Shown: positions 1 through 6,794 of the stretch, piece after piece
Numbering within the stretch: position 1 is the first letter of the stretch
Layout of the letters: each line of letters starts with the position of its first letter
Source of the DNA: Bacteroidales bacterium
GTDB lineage: Bacteria; Bacteroidota; Bacteroidia; Bacteroidales; FEN-979
NCBI GenBank assembly: GCA_023229525.1
Contig: JALNZC010000077.1
Span: 1 to 9,763 of the forward strand
Direction of reading: 5' to 3'
Length of the DNA stretch: 9,763 bases
The notes under the pieces: model-generated
Databases searched by the model: none
Told to the model about the DNA's origin: nothing
Seen by the model: only the letters and a program-made list of their open reading frames with translations
Made by a program: the position numbers and the translations under genes

Positions 1-68
1 CGATTATCACTTCTTTTAAGTGAGTCGTAATTCTCTTTTAATGCAAGAATTTGTCTAATATTTGGCAT
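1..68 (-). CDS. Unidentified protein, N-terminal fragment
   Basis: A reading frame starts with ATG at 68-66 and runs without a stop off the left edge, giving 22 complete residues beginning MPNIRQILALKENYDSL. It starts 29 bases after the hsdS stop codon on the same strand, so it is probably the next gene of the same operon. The bases before the ATG are AT-rich with no Shine-Dalgarno match, as at the other starts here. The fragment is too short and too featureless (charged, probably helical) to assign to a family. It does not look like the start of an hsdR gene, which would be the most expected neighbour. Confidence 0.5.
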   Translation of the reverse strand, partial: MPNIRQILALKENYDSLKRSDN

Positions 69-97
69 GGTAAATGATTTTTATTTGAGATCATATT

Positions 98-1369
98 TTA
101 TGTAAATCTTTTTTTCCCTGTCAACAAAACCTGCATCAATCCCTTCTTCTGCTCTTTAAACTTAGCAAGCTTATCTTTGAGCAAGGTAATTCCCTTGTCG
201 GCTGATTGTAAAACCCGGGCGATGGCTGTCTGCTCTTCGATGGAAGGGAGTTTTATTCTCAACTTAGAAAAGAGGTCGTACCATAGATAAATACGAACGC
301 CGCCTTCTCCTAAACTTCCAATCCGATGTTTTGTATGCTCCAGTTGCAAAAACTGCAAAAGATAATAATCCAGTAATTCTGTTTTTGTGGAAAAGCACAC
401 ATAAAGAGAACTTATTACTCCAAATTCTTCTGTGAAATACGCTATTGACCCAACATTAATCCTGGCTGGATTATATGCAAATTCATTTTTCTTGATTATT
501 TTATAGTTGGATAAATCCTCTCCAGCGATATCTCTTTCAAAATGTTCTGATTGAAGAACAAATCCATTCGTATTAGTAACTGAGTAAACCTTTGCATTTA
601 CCAAATCTTTATTTCTTCTAGAAAAGTTTATTGTTACATCTCCAATCCGAACTTCCTGCCAAGGCTCTTTGTACCCAATTAATCTTTTCTTTCCAGTGAG
701 AAGTTGCTTTATAAGCCACCTTTTGCGAAGTTCTTTTTGGAAAATGATGGCAGTAGTTACTGAAATGCTCCTATCCCAAGTAGCAAGACAATTAGCGATG
801 GAATTTTGCTCATTGAGAGGAGGGATAGGGAGTCCAAGTTTTGATAAATTCCCTTTGGAAATACTATAAACAGAAATTCCAGTTGCAAGTTTTTTAATTT
901 CATTGTGAACTTTAAAATTCCTAAAAATATATGTTCTATACCCATTAATTGTTTTTACTGCTTTATCACGAATGACTATAGTATGCAGTCCTCCGATAAC
1001 CTTTTTTCCTTTAATATTTTTAATTTCAATTGACTCTCCAATTCCGGTATAATCTTCACTAGCGTCTGCTATAACCAAATCCCCTTCTTGTAGAAAATTG
1101 AAATTATTGCGACAAAACTCATCTTTTAAGTACGGAACTCTTTTTTCTATGTCAAAATCCAGTACTTCTGATTTGAATGTTGCATGAATATCACCATAGT
1201 GAATATAATAGATTTCATTTTTCGTTTTCGCATTTGTGAGATTTTCTCTTGAAAATGATAAGGTATTAATAAACTCAAAGACCTCATCCAATTCATTTAT
1301 TTCCCAATCATTTGGAATTGGACCAAGGGGTGAAGGTTTAAATCCAGATTGTATTCCTGATTCATTCAT
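98..1369 (-). CDS. hsdS: Type I restriction-modification specificity subunit HsdS (two TRDs)
   Basis: This 423-residue protein has the full size and two-fold architecture of a type I S subunit, which gives the HsdM/HsdR complex its DNA target. The first target-recognition domain covers roughly residues 15-180 and begins with the typical PLGPIPNDWE. The first conserved helical spacer follows at about 181-228 (PIPPLNEQNSIANCLATWDR, ending KQLLTGKKR). The second TRD spans about 235-370, and the distal spacer about 371-423 (LPSIEEQTAIARVL, ending QVLLTGKKR). The repeated LLTGKKR at both spacer ends marks the internal duplication. Its ATG follows the Cap5 TAA with no gap (TAAATG), so translation is probably coupled to the CBASS effector gene. 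No promoter is visible directly upstream. The cognate HsdM is presumably the one at 6791-8323, although a second, half-size S protein sits closer to it. Identification as HsdS is secure; its partner is inferred. Confidence 0.93.
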   Translation of the reverse strand: MNESGIQSGFKPSPLGPIPNDWEINELDEVFEFINTLSFSRENLTNAKTKNEIYYIHYGDIHATFKSEVLDFDIEKRVPYLKDEFCRNNFNFLQEGDLVIADASEDYTGIGESIEIKNIKGKKVIGGLHTIVIRDKAVKTINGYRTYIFRNFKVHNEIKKLATGISVYSISKGNLSKLGLPIPPLNEQNSIANCLATWDRSISVTTAIIFQKELRKRWLIKQLLTGKKRLIGYKEPWQEVRIGDVTINFSRRNKDLVNAKVYSVTNTNGFVLQSEHFERDIAGEDLSNYKIIKKNEFAYNPARINVGSIAYFTEEFGVISSLYVCFSTKTELLDYYLLQFLQLEHTKHRIGSLGEGGVRIYLWYDLFSKLRIKLPSIEEQTAIARVLQSADKGITLLKDKLAKFKEQKKGLMQVLLTGKKRFT

Positions 1370-2533
1370 TTATTCTATAATTTCCTTGTTAAGGCAGTTG
1401 ATTTCAATTGTTTTTACAAATCCTCCATTTTTATGATTTTCATCATAAAGAACTAACGACATATCTGCTTTTGGCATCCATATTCGGCCTAGTTCAATTG
1501 CACAGGATAAAGGCATTGCAGGGAAAATATGAAGTGGTTGTTCTTTTCCGTGATAGGCTTTAATCCGATCAAATATGGAACGAATTAACTTTCGGAATTC
1601 TGAAAGTTGGGAACTTGCTTTCAGAAAATCATTGTTCGGTGCTTTTACAGTAATTCTCCAAATACTAACATTAGAACCTAGTACTCTCTCTATTCTATCA
1701 TCTGTAACAGTAACACTCAGGCTCAATAATAGTACAGGCGTACCTGTTTTTGAGTCAGGCTCGATAATGATAAAATCATTATTAACCGGTTCATCAAGCC
1801 ATTGCCATGTATTTGGTTCTCTATGTAGTTGATATACATCAGCAGGATAAATTTCAGATAATAATGTTCCAAATTTGATCAGTAAGGGTTGTGGTGCTAA
1901 GCCAAATACAGAAAAGTGTTGAATTGGATCAGAACCTAACAATGGTTGCAGTTTTCTTTCAAAAGCCTTCCGCAACTGCTCAGACTGAAAATCCCAATAC
2001 TCCTTAGTATTATCTTCAAACTCGGAATTTGAGATGCCAATTTCAATTGGCCTATCACTCGTTGGAAATCTTACCGGAAGTATTGCTCTTACAGCAGATG
2101 AAAAATTCAATGGTGATTGGTGATTCCCGATTTTTGCTCCGTAAAGAATAATATGTGTTTTCTTTTCTGGAGTTAACCCGGTTAATAATTCAATTCTTTC
2201 CTCATGATCTTTCTTCATCTTTTGCAAATACGAGACTGAATGTTCGTTTTTCTGAGCTTCATCAATTCTATTGTGGCATTCATCACAAAGAAGCATTAAA
2301 TTTTCAAAAGATAGCTCAAGGGGTTCTGATAAAATTTTATCTCCTCGGGGTCCATTTTCTTTAGCTCCAATTATATGTGAGATATAGGCCTTATTCATAT
2401 TCCTTTGGGTTAATGAGTCTTTCCACAAGGGGATATTGCAACCTATATATTCGCAGCGCCCTCCGGCTTTAACCCATAATTTACGAGCAGTTCTAGCTGG
2501 AATAGCTTTTCTTACTCTCTGAATTATTGCCAT
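1370..2533 (-). CDS. cap5: CBASS effector nuclease, HNH-SAVED (Cap5-like)
   Basis: This 387-residue protein joins an N-terminal HNH nuclease to a C-terminal SAVED ligand-binding domain, the layout of CBASS effector Cap5. The HNH part (about 20-95) shows CEYIGC (Cys27, Cys32), the SHI motif with His53, and NLMLLCDECHNRID with Asn78, Cys83, Cys86 and His87. This gives a complete Cys4 zinc site plus the H-N-H residues. A linker rich in charged residues (95-125) leads to the SAVED domain (about 145-380), seen in LHIFPAMPLSCAIELGRIWM (334-353) followed by an LVLYD strand. In the family, a cyclic oligonucleotide bound by SAVED triggers oligomerisation and indiscriminate DNA degradation that kills or arrests the infected cell. 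Which nucleotide is bound cannot be read here. The gene starts 6 bases after the E2-like stop and its stop codon touches the hsdS ATG. No key residue is missing, so it should be active. Confidence 0.92.
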   Translation of the reverse strand: MAIIQRVRKAIPARTARKLWVKAGGRCEYIGCNIPLWKDSLTQRNMNKAYISHIIGAKENGPRGDKILSEPLELSFENLMLLCDECHNRIDEAQKNEHSVSYLQKMKKDHEERIELLTGLTPEKKTHIILYGAKIGNHQSPLNFSSAVRAILPVRFPTSDRPIEIGISNSEFEDNTKEYWDFQSEQLRKAFERKLQPLLGSDPIQHFSVFGLAPQPLLIKFGTLLSEIYPADVYQLHREPNTWQWLDEPVNNDFIIIEPDSKTGTPVLLLSLSVTVTDDRIERVLGSNVSIWRITVKAPNNDFLKASSQLSEFRKLIRSIFDRIKAYHGKEQPLHIFPAMPLSCAIELGRIWMPKADMSLVLYDENHKNGGFVKTIEINCLNKEIIE

Positions 2534-2539
2534 AACTTC

Positions 2540-2998
2540 TCAAGATAATGTTGTCTCATCATTCTCTAACTTTTTATTTTCAGGCATATGCGAAATTCCA
2601 CCGCCATTCCAAGTGCCAGTACAGGCCCATATTTCATAATGTAGGATCCATTCACAAGTCCAAGGTATCACTGTGTCAGCAATAAACATTGTACTGTTCC
2701 ATTCTTTCGCTTTTCGATAGTACAAACAGAGCCATTGTTTATCCGTACTATAGACATGAGGTAATTTGAGATGACCCGGGAAAAATGTCAATTTGGGACT
2801 CTGAATATAAACGTTGGGATGATTGTTTAATTTATATTCCAACCTGACTGTATATGTTTCACTTAACGCACTAGGAGTAAGGTTATGGATCCAAACCAGA
2901 TGTTTTTGATCAAATTTAATATTTGATCCGGGGAAAATGGATCTGATCTTCCCTATTTGAATTGCCATATTTAAGGGGTGCCCTTTAATCTTCTCCAT
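2540..2998 (-). CDS. Stand-alone E2-like conjugating protein of type II-short CBASS
   Basis: This 152-residue protein fits the prokaryotic E2-like family found between CD-NTase and effector in short type II CBASS operons. A beta-rich N-terminal half ends in SPKLTFFPGHLKLPHVYS. It is followed by LCLYY, whose Cys91 lies where ubiquitin E2 enzymes keep the catalytic cysteine after the HPN region. The C-terminal stretch IPWTCEWILHYEIWACTGTW and then NGGGISH (111-137) is the most characteristic block. In this class the E2 acts on the CD-NTase C-terminus without a separate E1. No E1 (ThiF-like) or JAB peptidase gene is present. The first ATG overlaps the CD-NTase gene by 14 bases. A second in-frame ATG at 2968-2966 (Met11, MAIQIGKIRS) lies outside the overlap and is a plausible alternative start. 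Family assignment rests on motif and position; Cys115 and Cys126 are weaker catalytic candidates. Confidence 0.8.
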   Translation of the reverse strand: MEKIKGHPLNMAIQIGKIRSIFPGSNIKFDQKHLVWIHNLTPSALSETYTVRLEYKLNNHPNVYIQSPKLTFFPGHLKLPHVYSTDKQWLCLYYRKAKEWNSTMFIADTVIPWTCEWILHYEIWACTGTWNGGGISHMPENKKLENDETTLS

Positions 2999-4202
2999 GG
3001 AAGCTATGATTACCTAAAGTTGTTCCGATCGACCCCAATATTCCAGTACCAGATGCCATTTTTAAATTTCCACTTTCTCTTAATAGTCTGAGCCGTTCTC
3101 CGTAATTACTAAATGTTTTAGCAATATCCTTATCTCCAAAGGGTCTTTTGAGCGAATCCTGGATTAATGACAAGCCTGTTTGTTGAGTTGCGAATAAGAT
3201 ATCTTTTTGAACCTGGGCGAGCCACTTGTAGAAATTGTCCTTTTTTCGCGGGGTTTCAGCCCATTTATCTGCGAAATTTTCCTGCATATGGACAGGGTTA
3301 GAAATCCATTTCTCTGATTTATGAGTATCTGGTGAGTGGCGTTCCTCAATAAATGAGGGCATCCTTTGCACGACATTCATCAACGCCTCTAAAATATTGG
3401 TTTCTTTTTGATAAGCCTGTGCAGCCAGAGTTGTAATGATGATTGATATGGGTTTGTCTTCATCTCCATTAAACATCATGTCGCGATGACGCTTTAAAAT
3501 TTGTACCACTCGTTGTAATGGTAATTTTTTAGATTGATGACCTGGAAGTGGTTTTATTGAATCACTCATTAGTCTGACTTGTTCCGTCAGGATTCTAGCT
3601 TTCTCTTCGAACCAGAATCCGTAACTAAAAGGATTTCTTGACAACCATTCATCGGGGTTTACCGAAGTATGGTAGTTTGATTCCTTTTTGTCCGTTATCC
3701 GAATTGACAAGGCATTGTAGTCCGGCAATATTGCAGAAAATGCTTTTTCATAAAGTATTGTATACCCAACACTTACAATACATGGTAAAATATCCATATG
3801 AAACCTGGCTGATTCTGCATAATTTAATTTCCAGCACCTTCGTCCATCAGGTATTTCGATTAATTTTTTTATAATCTCATTATCCTGAAGCCTTTTTCCG
3901 ACAATCTGTTTCAAATTAAACTGTGTCCATTCAGGCATTTTCCCTTCGAATTGGCAGACCAGGTCAACGTCCAATTGATCTCCATCATTTATGGGTTTAA
4001 TCATGGTCCCTAGCATAAATGACCCTTGCGGTTTTATTTGCGGGTTGAACTTTGTCAATGGTGAGTCATTTGCTGCGAGCCAATTTGCGATATGCTGATA
4101 ATGTTGTTCCGCCTTCTCATGCTGATCCTTGGTAATGTCTAAAACATTACCAAATTCTTCCAAAATTTCACTGAATTGCTTTTTTTGTTCTAGTGTTAAC
4201 AT
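2985..4202 (-). CDS. CBASS cyclic-oligonucleotide synthase (CD-NTase)
   Basis: This 405-residue protein is a cGAS/DncV-like nucleotidyltransferase. The pol-beta signature is complete: a GS pair at 60-61 (KPQGSFMLGT), Asp78 and Asp80 in QLDVDLVC, and a third acidic residue at Asp137 in FHMDILP. The helical C-terminal half contains LPLQRVVQILKRHRDMMF and PISIIITTLAAQAY (228-264), typical of CD-NTases that accompany E2-like and SAVED proteins. It should synthesise a cyclic di- or trinucleotide from NTPs when phage infection is sensed. The product, and so the exact clade, cannot be read by eye. It starts 4 bases after the AbiEii-like stop codon and its end overlaps the E2-like gene by 14 bases, implying translational coupling to both. 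The C-terminus (SFHGED), the expected site of E2 action, has one glycine followed by two acidic residues. No disruption is seen. Confidence 0.92.
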   Translation of the reverse strand: MLTLEQKKQFSEILEEFGNVLDITKDQHEKAEQHYQHIANWLAANDSPLTKFNPQIKPQGSFMLGTMIKPINDGDQLDVDLVCQFEGKMPEWTQFNLKQIVGKRLQDNEIIKKLIEIPDGRRCWKLNYAESARFHMDILPCIVSVGYTILYEKAFSAILPDYNALSIRITDKKESNYHTSVNPDEWLSRNPFSYGFWFEEKARILTEQVRLMSDSIKPLPGHQSKKLPLQRVVQILKRHRDMMFNGDEDKPISIIITTLAAQAYQKETNILEALMNVVQRMPSFIEERHSPDTHKSEKWISNPVHMQENFADKWAETPRKKDNFYKWLAQVQKDILFATQQTGLSLIQDSLKRPFGDKDIAKTFSNYGERLRLLRESGNLKMASGTGILGSIGTTLGNHSFHGED

Positions 4203-4206
4203 TTTT

Positions 4207-4980
4207 TTATTTATTTATTAATCCAAAATTCTTAATGATCTGATTGAATAATCCTTTAACATCAATAATTCCAGCACCCATTTCTTTAAATATTGAAATT
4301 TCGGGAAGATCATCCTTGACGGTATTAGAAAATATCTGCATATCAGCCTTTATTGAAGCAGGAAGGTCAAAAAAAGAATTTGGAGTCAATAATAAAGCCA
4401 ACCGGAAAACATCCAATTTATGTTTTTTAATTTTTTTATCATCTACATGCTCTCCTCCTTCTTTCTGTGCTTTCAGATTCAGAAAGGCTTTGGCTTTAAG
4501 GCAAATCAGCGCTTCCGATGTTGCCCAATGTAAGCCATCTTTAGGTGTGCTGTGATCTATCGTGAAGTGGTAATAATCATCATTCAGTAGTATAGCAGAA
4601 AGACTTGAAAGGTTATCTTCAACCGGGATCGGGGTCAGGTGTTGTTCACCTGCTAAATCCAGGATATCTGGTTTCCTTGAAAAAAGTTCTAACTGGTAAG
4701 GGAAGTCTTGATTAGAGGTTTTTTGGAAACGATAATATTTCCGTTCTTCCGTATTCATTTCATGCTTTTCATAATCTGCATCTTTAATAAATGTCCAGAA
4801 ATGACGTACAAATTCTGAATTAAGCGCCTCAACGATCAGGATAATATCAATGTCGTCAGTTCTACGGAATGATAATCCAACAGCATCCATATTTATATCG
4901 CAAGCTGTTCCCCCGATAATAATATAACTATCAGGAAATTTCTCAAAATACTCTTTGAATTTATCCAATCCTTTTACCAT
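4207..4980 (-). CDS. AbiEii-like nucleotidyltransferase (putative type IV toxin)
   Basis: This 257-residue protein has the N-terminal signature of minimal nucleotidyltransferases of the AbiEii/AbiGii group: IIGGTACDINMD (Gly23-Gly24) followed by FRRTDDIDIIL with Asp43 and Asp45 as likely metal ligands. Glu98 in YQLELF is a candidate third acid. The C-terminal segment EALICLKAKAFLNLKAQKEG and then DDKKIKKHKLDVFRLALLL (157-198) matches the lysine/aspartate-rich helical region of that group. In AbiE systems such a protein is a growth-arresting toxin, and characterised relatives add nucleotides to tRNA. Its start overlaps the upstream winged-helix gene by 7 bases, the usual antitoxin-toxin order. 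It ends 4 bases before the CD-NTase ATG, placing it inside the CBASS transcription unit. Alternative: a non-toxic NTase that assists or regulates CBASS. The fold is well supported; toxicity is inferred. Confidence 0.72.
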   Translation of the reverse strand: MVKGLDKFKEYFEKFPDSYIIIGGTACDINMDAVGLSFRRTDDIDIILIVEALNSEFVRHFWTFIKDADYEKHEMNTEERKYYRFQKTSNQDFPYQLELFSRKPDILDLAGEQHLTPIPVEDNLSSLSAILLNDDYYHFTIDHSTPKDGLHWATSEALICLKAKAFLNLKAQKEGGEHVDDKKIKKHKLDVFRLALLLTPNSFFDLPASIKADMQIFSNTVKDDLPEISIFKEMGAGIIDVKGLFNQIIKNFGLINK

Positions 4981-5945
4981 GGCATATTCTCCAACATTGT
5001 TTCTAATTCAATTTCAATCCGTTCATTCCGGTTCGTTCGGAAAATAAGATAGAGAGATAATCTATCCACAAATTCCTGTTCATCAAAGATGATTGGATGA
5101 TATTTCCATAATTCAACATTATACCGGCCATCATACTCACTGAACATTTGTATCATACCTGCTTTATGAAGGGTTTGGAAATCCTGCACACTGATCGCAA
5201 ATTGATCCATTGGGGCACCACCAATGTTTGTATAATGTGCGAGAGCGTTGATTCCTGTCAGAATCCTGAATTGTTCCGGAAGTTCATCATTTATGAATAC
5301 GCTTTTTTTAATGGGGTTCATAAGAAATGGCAATGCTTTCTGCCATAATTCTTTCCTGTTTTCTTCAAACCTGAGGAATTTCTCTTTTCCGCCTTCCGTT
5401 TTACAAAGCCCAAAACTAGTAAGCGTCTCAATAGCACGGCTCACAGTCAGATAGGTATAATGAACTGCCTCTGTTACATGCTTGTAGTTTGCTCCATCCA
5501 GACTTTGCTTTTGTAAGTGGAAGAGTAAAAGAAACTGAGCAGCCGGCGTTAGATGCTCTTTTCGGGTTGCAGCTGGTTTCAGGTAGTCCTTAAGATCAAC
5601 TAATAAGGAAGGAAGGAAAATTTGCTTGTTTTCCAGGATGAAATTAATATTTTTTTGGATCAACCGGTTACGATTATAGCTTTCGGTTCCTTTCAACACA
5701 AGAATAACAGGAGCTTCCAGTAGCCCTTGGAGAATATCCATATGCTTTTTGTACTGATCAGGTGTCAGAAGTTCACCATCTTTGTGCATTGCGAAGTAAA
5801 CATGCCTATTTAGCAGTTGTCCATACCATAGGGTATACAGGCTACCTATGTAATAAGGTATTTTATTCATCTGTGCGTCTGTAAGCGCAACGATGTTTAC
5901 CTGCTCTCCAAATATATCGTTAAGATAGTTCGTAATCGTGTTCAT
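4974..5945 (-). CDS. AbiEi-like winged-helix regulator (putative antitoxin)
   Basis: This 323-residue protein is first in the AbiE-CBASS block. Residues 130-200 read as a MarR-like winged helix: LTPAAQFLLLFHLQ, a recognition-helix-like TYLTVSRAIETLTSFGLC, then a charged wing and LRFEENRKELWQKA. The N-terminal 120 residues contain IVALTDAQMNKIPYYIGSLY and a short ILVLKG strand, with no catalytic motif seen. The C-terminal part (about 215-320), with LTGINALAHYTNIGG, resembles the antitoxin domain found with AbiEii-type partners. Residues 284-308 recall that class more weakly. The gene overlaps its AbiEii-like neighbour by 7 bases. A promoter and two perfect 13-base repeats lie within 95 bases upstream, which fits autoregulation. 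The winged helix and gene order are visible; the AbiEi label is inferred, because proteins paired with AbiEii-like NTases are diverse. Confidence 0.65.
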   Translation of the reverse strand: MNTITNYLNDIFGEQVNIVALTDAQMNKIPYYIGSLYTLWYGQLLNRHVYFAMHKDGELLTPDQYKKHMDILQGLLEAPVILVLKGTESYNRNRLIQKNINFILENKQIFLPSLLVDLKDYLKPAATRKEHLTPAAQFLLLFHLQKQSLDGANYKHVTEAVHYTYLTVSRAIETLTSFGLCKTEGGKEKFLRFEENRKELWQKALPFLMNPIKKSVFINDELPEQFRILTGINALAHYTNIGGAPMDQFAISVQDFQTLHKAGMIQMFSEYDGRYNVELWKYHPIIFDEQEFVDRLSLYLIFRTNRNERIEIELETMLENMPW

Positions 5946-5958
5946 GGCTGATCATTAA

Positions 5959-5990
5959 CTTATTATCATAACTACTGCTTATTATCATAA
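5959..5990. repeat. Paired 13-base direct repeats, likely operator of the AbiE-CBASS operon
   Basis: The sequence CTTATTATCATAA occurs twice without mismatch, at 5959-5971 and 5978-5990, a 19-base period (just under two helical turns). Each copy has TTAT/ATAA arms, so each is a weak palindrome. A degenerate inverted copy (TAATGATAACAT, 9 of 12 bases) lies at 6012-6023, between the -33 and -7 boxes. The two perfect copies sit between the predicted -7 box and the ATG of the AbiEi-like gene. A bound repressor would block transcription, as expected for an autoregulating antitoxin. Confidence 0.6.
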
Positions 5991-6005
5991 TGTAGTATAA
6001 ACGTG

Positions 6006-6035
6006 CAAATATAATGATAACATATTAATTAACAA
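6006..6035 (-). promoter_or_regulatory. Bacteroidota-type promoter for the AbiE-CBASS block
   Basis: Reading the minus strand, TTG at 6035-6033 is followed after 19 bases by TATATTTG at 6013-6006, an exact fit to the TAnnTTTG -7 box. It lies in the 99-base gap between the metallophosphoesterase stop codon and the AbiEi-like start, about 60 bases before that ATG. This would let the block be transcribed independently of hsdM. The match is by pattern only, and AT-rich DNA produces such matches by chance. Confidence 0.55.
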
Positions 6036-6044
6036 TACAAATAG

Positions 6045-6794
6045 TCATATCTCGATGAATAACTCAGTATCAAACAAGAGATGTTCATTATTGTTGACGT
6101 AACCTAGTTGATTGCAGATCAACTTCGTCTTTCCAATGTTAAACCCCTTCATAGAAGTGTGATGATGTCCAAATATCCAATATTCGCATGCCGATACCTG
6201 AATGAAATCATGTAATTCAACTGCAAATGCTTCATTAAGGGGATCTCCTTTATATTTTAAAGGGTAATTCAAGAAGGTCGGAACATGGTGGGTGACGACG
6301 ATTGACTTCTCCTGCTTCAATTCTTTCTGCAGAAACTTAAGACTTTCTTCATGAAACTGATTAAAATGAAAGGGTGCAAAGGGATCACCATGATATTTGA
6401 TCACCTGGAAATCGGATATATTTTGCTGGATGGTCCATTGATGAGCCGGACCGATCTTTGCCCACAGTGTCGTAAAGATAAGTTTGACATCCGGAAACTT
6501 TATGGCCAAATTATTTACCAGGAAAACATTACTTCGAATCTTCTCATTTAACATTCCGCTTCTTTCAGCAATATCGGAATAATAATATTCGTGATTCCCC
6601 GGCACCCAATAAGTGGTTTCAAAATTATCCGCAACATAATCGAAGAAATCAGGATGTTTGTCCATTACAACAAAAGGTACAATATCACCGGCAAGCAAGA
6701 GAATTTCACCCTTTGGCTGCAAAGGGTTTGATTTCAGGAATTCCTTATTCTCCCTGAATTCAAGGTGCATGTCGGAACAATATTGTAGTCTCAT
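6045..6794 (-). CDS. Calcineurin-like metallophosphoesterase
   Basis: This 249-residue single-domain protein carries the whole metallophosphoesterase motif series: Asp8-x-His10 (SDMHLEF), Asp37 in LAGDIVP, GNHE at 66-69, His169-His170 in VTHHVP, and GHHH at 209-212. These residues bind two metal ions and hydrolyse phosphoester bonds. The substrate could be a nucleotide, a nucleic acid or a phosphoprotein, and cannot be told from sequence. No signal peptide or membrane segment is seen, so it should be cytoplasmic. Its ATG overlaps the hsdM stop codon as ATGA, implying co-translation with the methyltransferase. Such an enzyme is not a standard type I R-M subunit, so it may be an accessory nuclease or nucleotidase of this locus. 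The family is certain; the role is unknown. Confidence 0.92.
   Translation of the reverse strand: MRLQYCSDMHLEFRENKEFLKSNPLQPKGEILLLAGDIVPFVVMDKHPDFFDYVADNFETTYWVPGNHEYYYSDIAERSGMLNEKIRSNVFLVNNLAIKFPDVKLIFTTLWAKIGPAHQWTIQQNISDFQVIKYHGDPFAPFHFNQFHEESLKFLQKELKQEKSIVVTHHVPTFLNYPLKYKGDPLNEAFAVELHDFIQVSACEYWIFGHHHTSMKGFNIGKTKLICNQLGYVNNNEHLLFDTELFIEI

Noticed and set aside
1370..2533. Homing endonuclease or McrA-like HNH restriction enzyme
   Set aside because: The C-terminal two thirds is a SAVED domain and the gene follows a CD-NTase and E2-like gene, which fits Cap5 instead.
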